Assembly (NCBI GenBank): GCA_031288865.1
Contig: JAITQN010000141.1
Span: 1 to 38,650, forward strand
Origin: Prevotellaceae bacterium
GTDB taxonomy: Bacteria > Bacteroidota > Bacteroidia > Bacteroidales > UBA932
Length of the DNA stretch: 38,650 nt
Direction of reading: 5' to 3'
Shown: positions 32,865 through 38,650 of the stretch, one piece after another
Position numbering within the stretch: the first letter of the stretch is position 1
Layout: the number at the start of each line of letters is the position of its first letter
Notes under the pieces: model-generated
What the model saw: the letters and a program-made list of their open reading frames with translations, nothing else
What the model was told of the DNA's origin: nothing
The model's database searches: none
Translations under genes and position numbers: made by a program

Positions 32865-34943
32865 ATGAAAAAAAAATCTTTAATTTTTATGGTCATGGCC
32901 GGAATATTTATGTCATGTGCGGATAACAATCCGTTTTTTGCAACATGGGAGACGCCTTACGGTGTACCCCCTTTCGAAGAAATAAAAAACGAACATTTTC
33001 GTCCTGCATTTGAAAAAGGCATTGCCCAATTGCAAGCCGACATTCAAAAAATTGCAGACAACGCCGAGGCGCCCACGTTTGAAAATACCGTTGTGGCGAT
33101 GGACAATGCCGGCGCGCTCTTAAGTAAGGTGATAGGCGTATTTTTCAACGTGCTGAGCTCCGACTCCGACGCCGAACGGCAAGCTATTGCACAGGAAGTT
33201 TCGCCGAAACTGTCGAAAAGCTCGGACGACATTTATTTGAATGAAAAACTATTCGCCCGCGTGAAAGCGGTATACGAACAAAAAGACCGGCTCAATCTGG
33301 ATGTGGAATCGGCAAGCCTGTTGGATAAGGTTTACAAGACCTTCGCACGCAACGGCGCCAACCTGAACGACGCGGAAAAGGCAACGCTACGGAAAATTAA
33401 CGAAGAGTTGTCGCTGCTGAGCGTTCAATACGGACAAAATGTGTTGGAAGACAACAATGCCTTTCAAATTGTAGTGGATAACGAAGCCGACTTGGCAGGC
33501 CTTCCGGCCGGCGTGGTACAGGCTGCCGCTGAAGAAGCCAAGGCCAGAGGACTGGAGGGCAAATGGGTGTTTACGCTCGACGCGCCCAGCCGTATTCCCC
33601 TGCTGCAATATGCAGACAAGCGCGAACTCCGCGAAAAAATGCTGAAGGGATATGCCCACAAAGGCAATAACGACAATGCCTACAACAATAAAGAGGCGGT
33701 TCAAAAAATCGCTTCGCTGGAATACCAAAAGGCGAAACTACTCGGCTATGCCGACTACGCGTCGTTTGCACTGGAAGACCGGATGGCCAAAACGCCCGAA
33801 GCCGTAAATGTGTTTCTGAAAAAACTGTGGGAACCCACCCGGAAAGTAGTGGCTAAGGAATTGGCCGAATTGCAAAAAACAGCCGGTGCGCTGGGACAAA
33901 AAGAACGGATAGAAGCATGGGACTGGTGGTATTACACCGAGAAATTGAGGAAAGCGAAATTTGACCTCGACGAAGAGCAAATCCGTCCTTATTTCCAACT
34001 CGAAAATGTACGCGATGGCGCTTTTATGGTGGCCAACAAATTGTTTGGCATCTCCTTTGAAGAAGTGTCTCTTCCGAAGTTTAACCCCGAGGCCACGGCA
34101 TACCTCGTGAAAGATGCCGACGGCAGTGAACTCGGTATTTATTATACCGATTACTTCCCGCGAGCCAGTAAGCGCGCCGGCGCATGGATGAATAATATTC
34201 GTGAGCAGTATGACAATGTGCGCCCCGTGATTGTGAATGTTTGCAATTTTACAAAACCCACGGCCGACGCGCCTTCGCTGCTGACTATCGACGAAGTGGA
34301 AACCCTGTTTCACGAGTTGGGGCACGCCATTCACGGCCTCTTGTCGCAGTGCAAATACCAGTCGGTTTCGGGCACCAACGTGTTGCGTGATTTCGTAGAG
34401 CTGCCTTCGCAAATCAACGAAAACTGGGCGATGCACCCCGAGGTGTTAAAGATTTATGCCAAGCATTACGCCACAGGCGAAGTCATCCCCGATGATTTAA
34501 TTGAGAAGATACAAAAATCGAAGAAATTCAATCAAGGCTTTACCACCTGCGAATTTCTGGCGGCCGCCATCCTCGACATGGACTGGTACACCTTGCAAAC
34601 CGACGAATTGCAGGACGTAGAGGCCTTCGAAAAGGCGGCGATGGATAAGATAAACCTGACGTATGCCATCATTCCGCGCTACCGCAGCACCTACTTCACG
34701 CACATTTTCGGCGGCGGTTATGCGGCGGGCTACTATAGCTACATTTGGGCCGAAGTGCTCGACGCCGACGCCTTTCAGGCGTTTCTCGAAACCGGTGATG
34801 TGTTTGACCAAAAAACCGCACAGGCTTTCCGGAAAAACATCTTGGAACGTGGCGGCAGCGAAGATCCGATGACCCTTTACCGCAGGTTCCGCGGCAAAGA
34901 CCCCGACGGCAACGCCCTTTTGGTGAACCGCGGGCTGAATTAA
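32865..34943 (+). CDS. dcp: M3-family peptidyl-dipeptidase (Dcp-like) lipoprotein
   Basis: A 692-residue zinc metallopeptidase of family M3, which removes C-terminal dipeptides from oligopeptides. The start chosen gives MKKKSLIFMVMAGIFMSC, a lipoprotein signal with Cys at about 18; the longer frame upstream reads through the repeat region and is not credible. The zinc motif is HELGHAIH near 485 with the downstream Glu in DFVELPSQINENW. The segment FGGGYAAGYYSYIWAEVLDADAF is the family's C-terminal substrate-site region. Length equals that of E. coli Dcp. Predicted site of action is the periplasm or outer membrane. It stands alone downstream of the repeat pair and converges with glyA. Confidence 0.93.
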   Translation: MKKKSLIFMVMAGIFMSCADNNPFFATWETPYGVPPFEEIKNEHFRPAFEKGIAQLQADIQKIADNAEAPTFENTVVAMDNAGALLSKVIGVFFNVLSSDSDAERQAIAQEVSPKLSKSSDDIYLNEKLFARVKAVYEQKDRLNLDVESASLLDKVYKTFARNGANLNDAEKATLRKINEELSLLSVQYGQNVLEDNNAFQIVVDNEADLAGLPAGVVQAAAEEAKARGLEGKWVFTLDAPSRIPLLQYADKRELREKMLKGYAHKGNNDNAYNNKEAVQKIASLEYQKAKLLGYADYASFALEDRMAKTPEAVNVFLKKLWEPTRKVVAKELAELQKTAGALGQKERIEAWDWWYYTEKLRKAKFDLDEEQIRPYFQLENVRDGAFMVANKLFGISFEEVSLPKFNPEATAYLVKDADGSELGIYYTDYFPRASKRAGAWMNNIREQYDNVRPVIVNVCNFTKPTADAPSLLTIDEVETLFHELGHAIHGLLSQCKYQSVSGTNVLRDFVELPSQINENWAMHPEVLKIYAKHYATGEVIPDDLIEKIQKSKKFNQGFTTCEFLAAAILDMDWYTLQTDELQDVEAFEKAAMDKINLTYAIIPRYRSTYFTHIFGGGYAAGYYSYIWAEVLDADAFQAFLETGDVFDQKTAQAFRKNILERGGSEDPMTLYRRFRGKDPDGNALLVNRGLN

Positions 34944-34976
34944 TCAAAGATTTGCAGCGGTTCCGGGTATATACAC

Positions 34977-36257
34977 CTACCAGGCATACAGCGGCCGGGC
35001 GGCCATCATTCGGCGCACCTCTTCGCGGACGTGCGCTATTTTTTGTGCATCATCGGCATGGCTTAGCACCTGGTCGATGAACGCGGCAATGGGCGCCATA
35101 TCGGCTTCTTTCAATCCGCGGGTGGTCACGGCGGCCGTGCCCACGCGAATGCCCGATGTCTGGAATGGCGACCGCGTGTCGAACGGCACCATGTTCTTGT
35201 TTACTGTAATGTCGGCGGTCACCAGCGCCTTTTCGGCCACTTTGCCGGTGAGGTCGGGGAATTTTGGGCGCAGGTCGATCAACATCAGGTGGTTTTCGGT
35301 ACCGCCCGAAAATATTTTGTATCCTTTGGCCAGAAATTCCTTGGCCAGAGCGGCGGCGTTCGTCTTCACCTGTCGTTGATACGTCTTGTATTCGGGCTGC
35401 AGCGCCTCAAAGAAGGATACCGCTTTGGCGGCAATCACATGCTCGAGCGGACCGCCCTGTATGCCGGGAAATACGCTCGAATTGAGCACGGCCGACATCA
35501 TTTTCGTTTCGCCCTTCGGCGTTTTCAGTCCCCACGGATTTTCAAAATCCTTTCCCATGAGGATAACGCCGCCGCGCGGCCCGCGCAGGGTTTTGTGGGT
35601 GGTAGAGGTCACGATGTGCGCATAGGGCAGGGGAGAGTTCAGCAATCCCGCCGCGATCAATCCCGCCGGGTGCGCCATGTCTACCATCAGCAGGGCGCCT
35701 GCCTTGTCGGCGATTTTCCGCATGCGGGCGTAGTCCCAGTCGCGCGAGTAGGCCGACGCGCCGCCGATAATGAGCTTCGGGCGGTGTTCCAGCGCCTGCT
35801 TTTCCATCATGTCGTAATCCACGAGGCCGGTGTCCTCCTTCACGCCATACGATACGGCGTGGTACCACTGTCCCGACAGGTTTACCGGAGAGCCGTGCGA
35901 GAGGTGTCCGCCGTGCGCCAGGTCGAGGCCTAAAAAGGTATCGCCGGGTTTCAGGCAGGCCATGAATACCGCCATGTTGGCCTGTGCGCCGGAGTGCGGC
36001 TGCACGTTGGCGTATGCGGCGCCGAACAGTTTGCACAACCGGTCGATGGCCAGTTGCTCGCTCCGGTCTACCACCTCGCAGCCGCCGTAGTAGCGGGCGC
36101 CGGGATAGCCCTCGGCGTACTTGTTGGTGAGTACCGAACCCATCGCTTCAAGCACCTGCGTACTTACGAAATTTTCGGATGCGATGAGTTCAATGCCATG
36201 CAATTGTCGTTCTTCTTCTTCTTTAATCAATTGAAACAATTGGACGTCGTGTATCAT
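34977..36257 (-). CDS. glyA: Serine hydroxymethyltransferase
   Basis: A 426-residue PLP enzyme that interconverts serine and glycine and supplies one-carbon units to tetrahydrofolate. The PLP lysine is in [14 protein letters not shown] (about 225-238). N-terminal [10 protein letters not shown] and [13 protein letters not shown] are typical. Full length. It has a consensus promoter and is divergent from the GH3 glycosidase gene. Confidence 0.97.
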   Translation of the reverse strand: MIHDVQLFQLIKEEEERQLHGIELIASENFVSTQVLEAMGSVLTNKYAEGYPGARYYGGCEVVDRSEQLAIDRLCKLFGAAYANVQPHSGAQANMAVFMACLKPGDTFLGLDLAHGGHLSHGSPVNLSGQWYHAVSYGVKEDTGLVDYDMMEKQALEHRPKLIIGGASAYSRDWDYARMRKIADKAGALLMVDMAHPAGLIAAGLLNSPLPYAHIVTSTTHKTLRGPRGGVILMGKDFENPWGLKTPKGETKMMSAVLNSSVFPGIQGGPLEHVIAAKAVSFFEALQPEYKTYQRQVKTNAAALAKEFLAKGYKIFSGGTENHLMLIDLRPKFPDLTGKVAEKALVTADITVNKNMVPFDTRSPFQTSGIRVGTAAVTTRGLKEADMAPIAAFIDQVLSHADDAQKIAHVREEVRRMMAARPLYAW

Positions 36258-36280
36258 AATTTATTATATAGATTATATTA

Positions 36281-36311
36281 CAAATGTAATAAATTATTTT
36301 GACTGTACAAA
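36281..36311 (-). promoter_or_regulatory. Promoter of glyA
   Basis: On the minus strand TTTG (36308-36311), 19 bp, TACATTTG (36281-36288): an exact match to the Bacteroidetes -33/-7 promoter, 24 bp before the ATG. Confidence 0.75.
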
Positions 36312-36321
36312 GCAAAAATTG

Positions 36322-36329
36322 TATCTTTG
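36322..36329 (+). promoter_or_regulatory. -7 element of the GH3 glycosidase-wbqC operon
   Basis: TATCTTTG matches TAnnTTTG and lies 42 bp before the chosen ATG at 36372. It shows that an earlier in-frame ATG at 36327 would overlap the promoter and is not the start. Confidence 0.6.
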
Positions 36330-36371
36330 TTCACACTCATACAAGGTATATATCTAATCGTTGTGAAAAAG

Positions 36372-37490
36372 ATGAAAAAAGCCATACGTGTTTATATTAC
36401 AATAACTGCAAGCGTGATTTTCATGCTTTTCGGCAGCAGTCATACCCTTAAAACGCTGCCGTTGAAAAAGCAAATCGGCCAGATGCTGATGATCGGGTTC
36501 AGAGGGATGGAACTGTCGCCCGGCAACCACATCATGGAGGACATCACGCAACTGAATGTGGGCGGCGTCATCCTGTTCGACTACGACATGCCTGCCAAAA
36601 AGTATGGCAGGAACATTAAAAGCCCGCAGCAACTGCAAAAGTTAACTGCGGATTTGCAAAAGTTGACGGATACCAAACTCCTCATTGCCATTGACCAGGA
36701 AGGGGGAAAGGTGAATCGTCTGCGTACGGTGTACGGCTTCCCGGCTGCCGTGTCGGCGAAATTTCAGGGCAAAAACGGTGTTGACACTACGGTGAAGTAT
36801 GCGGCGCAAACGGCGGTTACGCTGGCCCGGCTGGGCATTAATTTCAACTTTGCGCCCTGTGTCGACGTAGATGTGAACCCGCTGTGTCCCATTATCGGCA
36901 AGCTGGAGCGCAGCTTCTCCGCCGATCCGGACGTCGTGTCACAACATGCGGAGATATGGCTGACAGAGCAGACTAAGCAAGGCGTTACGGGCTGTGTGAA
37001 GCACTTTCCGGGGCACGGCAGCGCCAACTCCGACACGCACACCGGCGCAACCGACGTGACCGGTACGTGGACGTCGGCAGAACTGACGCCTTACCGCACG
37101 TTGATACGAACGGGGAAGGTTAAGGCCGTCATGACGGCGCACGTGTTCAACGCGGCGCTCGACGCGCGCTATCCGGCCACCATGTCGGAGGCGGTGATTA
37201 CCGGCCTGCTGCGCCGGGAGCTGGGTTTCGAGGGCGTGGTGGTGACCGACGACCTGGCCATGGGTGCTTTGGTTGACCACTACAGTCTGGAAGAAATACT
37301 GGTGCGCGCGGTGCTGGCCGGCGCCGACGTGCTGTGCCTGTCGAACAACGGCAAGACCTACGACCCGCATATCGCGCAAAAAGCAGTAGCGATTATTTAC
37401 AAAGCGGTGCAGGACGGCCGGATACCGGTGCAGCGCATTGAGGAATCGTACGCACGCATTATGAAGCTGAAGCAGGATACCCATTTATGA
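36372..37490 (+). CDS. GH3 family glycosidase, beta-N-acetylhexosaminidase-like (NagZ-type)
   Basis: A 372-residue glycoside hydrolase family 3 protein, starting MKKAIRVYITITASVIF with an N-terminal signal or anchor segment. The family motifs are QMLMIGFRG, IDQEGGKVNRL, KHFPGHGSANSDTHTG (the Lys-His and the histidine of the NagZ-type catalytic loop, about 215-230) and VVTDDLAMGAL carrying the catalytic Asp (about 288). NagZ enzymes release N-acetylglucosamine from peptidoglycan fragments. The signal makes a periplasmic site more likely than the cytoplasmic one of E. coli NagZ. It overlaps wbqC by 4 bp (ATGA). Confidence 0.9.
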   Translation: MKKAIRVYITITASVIFMLFGSSHTLKTLPLKKQIGQMLMIGFRGMELSPGNHIMEDITQLNVGGVILFDYDMPAKKYGRNIKSPQQLQKLTADLQKLTDTKLLIAIDQEGGKVNRLRTVYGFPAAVSAKFQGKNGVDTTVKYAAQTAVTLARLGINFNFAPCVDVDVNPLCPIIGKLERSFSADPDVVSQHAEIWLTEQTKQGVTGCVKHFPGHGSANSDTHTGATDVTGTWTSAELTPYRTLIRTGKVKAVMTAHVFNAALDARYPATMSEAVITGLLRRELGFEGVVVTDDLAMGALVDHYSLEEILVRAVLAGADVLCLSNNGKTYDPHIAQKAVAIIYKAVQDGRIPVQRIEESYARIMKLKQDTHL

Positions 37491-38137
37491 CAACTTGCCT
37501 TCTCAGCACAGCCTACTGGCCGCCGGTGCAGGCTTTCTGCAAAATGGCCGGCGCTGCCACGCTGGCGCTCGAACAGCACGAGCATTACGTGAAACAGACT
37601 TACCGTAACCGCTGTCTGATTTATTCGGCCAACGGCATATTGACGCTCACCGTGCCGGTGCTCAGGACGCCGGGCGCGAAAATGCCCATCCGCGAGGTGC
37701 GCATCGATTACAGCGAAATGTGGCAGCGGGCGCACTGGAGGGCTATAGAGGCGGCCTACCGCTCGTCGGCTTTCTTCGCGTATTACGCCGACGACTTTCG
37801 CCCGTTTTACGAACGGAGGGAGAAATTTTTGTTCGACCTGAATGAGAAAATCCTGCGGCTGGCGCTCGAACTGACAGGGCTGAACATTGCCATTACGTAC
37901 ACCGGAAAGTTTGAAGCGGAAGATTTGTCGCGCAACGACACGCAGGGAGCGTGCTACGACGGGCGTTACCGCATTACGCCCAAAATTCCTTTTTCGACCG
38001 ATAAAAAATTTAAACCGCAAAACTATTACCAGGTTTTTTCGTCCCGAAACGGTTTTGCGGCTAATCTTAGCATACTCGACCTGCTGTGCAACGAAGGCAA
38101 TAACAGCCTTGCGGTGTTGCAGCAGTCGAATGTTTAG
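37487..38137 (+). CDS. WbqC-family protein
   Basis: A 216-residue protein with the WbqC hallmark pattern near the N-terminus (LLSTAYWPPVQAFCKMAG, then EQHEHYVKQTYRNRC), followed by LTLTVPVL and the AHWRAIEAAYRSSAFFAYYADDFRPFYE segment. The family (PF08889) is found near polysaccharide genes and is proposed to act in O-antigen or sugar biosynthesis, but its reaction is not settled. It is translationally coupled to the GH3 gene and its stop overlaps the stop of the convergent outer membrane protein. Confidence 0.85.
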   Translation: MTTCLLSTAYWPPVQAFCKMAGAATLALEQHEHYVKQTYRNRCLIYSANGILTLTVPVLRTPGAKMPIREVRIDYSEMWQRAHWRAIEAAYRSSAFFAYYADDFRPFYERREKFLFDLNEKILRLALELTGLNIAITYTGKFEAEDLSRNDTQGACYDGRYRITPKIPFSTDKKFKPQNYYQVFSSRNGFAANLSILDLLCNEGNNSLAVLQQSNV

Positions 38138-38650
38138 AAGCGGTAGGCCAAACTTAAGGCAACAAATTGCTTGATGTACGTTGTTTTTACAGCTACAGGC
38201 TGTTCCAACCCGTTGTATAGCGAGTAATATTCGTGGTTCTGCGACTGATACACATACGAAAGGTCAATAAGAGCATGGCCGAAATTATAGCCTGCGCCCG
38301 CGCCGATATTGAAGCTTGAGCCAATCCACGTGCTTGACGCCGTATGATAGCCGGCCCCGAGGCGCGCAATCCATCCTTTCCACACATAAAACTCGCTGCC
38401 CAGCCGCACCGCACCGCCGACTTTTCCTTCGGCTTTTATCAGGTCGTTATTTTGGTCTATTATCTTCGCATCGCCTTCAGTGTTGGAATATCTGGCCATG
38501 CCGTAGGGCGTCATTTCGCAGTCGAACGTCAACGAAGCCACCTCCGGAAAAACGTAGCCCAAGCTTAGGGCAAGTTGCAGCGGCGTAACTAAGTTGTAAT
38601 TGATCTCGTTCTCCGGTTCATAAGGATAGCTGTCATTGCCATAAACCGAA
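38134..38650 (-). CDS. OmpP1/FadL-family outer membrane protein, C-terminal part
   Basis: Incomplete: the reading frame runs off the right edge of the window (upstream residues read YPYEPENEINYNLVTPLQLALSLGYVFPE). About 172 residues are visible. Alternating beta-strand pattern with glycine- and tyrosine-rich strands (VGGAVRLGSEFYVWKGW, FNIGAGAGYNFGHALIDLSYVYQ) ends in SLAYRF, the aromatic C-terminus expected of outer-membrane barrels. The NYNLVTPLQ motif and the strand layout fit the OmpP1/FadL/TodX transport family. Transported substrate unknown. Confidence 0.75.
   Translation of the reverse strand, partial: SVYGNDSYPYEPENEINYNLVTPLQLALSLGYVFPEVASLTFDCEMTPYGMARYSNTEGDAKIIDQNNDLIKAEGKVGGAVRLGSEFYVWKGWIARLGAGYHTASSTWIGSSFNIGAGAGYNFGHALIDLSYVYQSQNHEYYSLYNGLEQPVAVKTTYIKQFVALSLAYRF

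Overview
The window reads as a chromosomal segment from a member of the Bacteroidota, most likely order Bacteroidales. The evidence is the Bacteroidetes-type promoter (TTTG, about 19 bp, then TAnnTTTG) seen repeatedly, tRNA genes without encoded CCA, the tRNA-tuf-tRNA-secE-nusG-rpl-rpoBC gene order, protein lengths and motifs, and numerous lipoproteins and FISUMP-domain proteins typical of the phylum. The genus cannot be fixed from the sequence alone. The dispersed hairpin repeats and decayed genes hint at a host-associated or uncultured lineage, but that is a guess.

Layout. 1-373: tandem 41-bp palindromic repeats and a promoter. 374-2659 (+): four-gene overlapping operon of CsgG-like protein and three small lipoproteins (PEGA-like, DUF4810, GNA1162/DUF799). 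2772-15893 (-): one long transcription and translation block, read from a promoter at 15863-15893 through four tRNAs, tuf, tRNA-Trp, secE, nusG, rplK, rplA, rplJ, rplL, rpoB and rpoC, ending at an intrinsic terminator. tuf carries a one-base deletion. 15942-18757 (-): folB, a cysteine-rich FISUMP-domain secreted protein, 0.7 kb of structured AT-rich non-coding DNA, and a HicBA toxin-antitoxin pair whose hicA lacks a normal start codon. 18875-24134: phosphoglucomutase and an RmlD-like reductase (-), then divergent dnaX and a DMT permease (+). 24158-26575: HEPN/MNT pair, a very strong hairpin, a FISUMP lipoprotein with a 21-bp repeat in its signal region, and a divergent frameshifted FISUMP pseudogene. 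The two FISUMP genes begin inside an 18-bp perfect inverted repeat. 26666-30768: flavin-reductase-like lipoprotein (+), convergent with a metX-thrA operon (-). 30812-32684: LRR lipoprotein (-) and a DUF6249-like / ECF sigma / small membrane protein cluster (+). 32684-34943: a second copy of the 41-bp repeat family followed by an M3 peptidase. 34977-38650: glyA (-), GH3 glycosidase and WbqC (+), and the C-terminal part of an OmpP1/FadL-type outer membrane protein (-).

How it fits together. Most of the window is conserved core metabolism and information processing. The accessory interest is concentrated at 16.4-18.8 kb and 24.1-26.6 kb (FISUMP surface proteins, two toxin-antitoxin-like modules, palindromes, pseudogene) and in the 41-bp repeat family found at 1-246 and 32684-32765. 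The best candidates for something undescribed are the divergent FISUMP pair with shared inverted start regions and a promoter placed so that the mRNA 5' end can pair with its own start codon, and the two-hairpin 41-bp repeat family.
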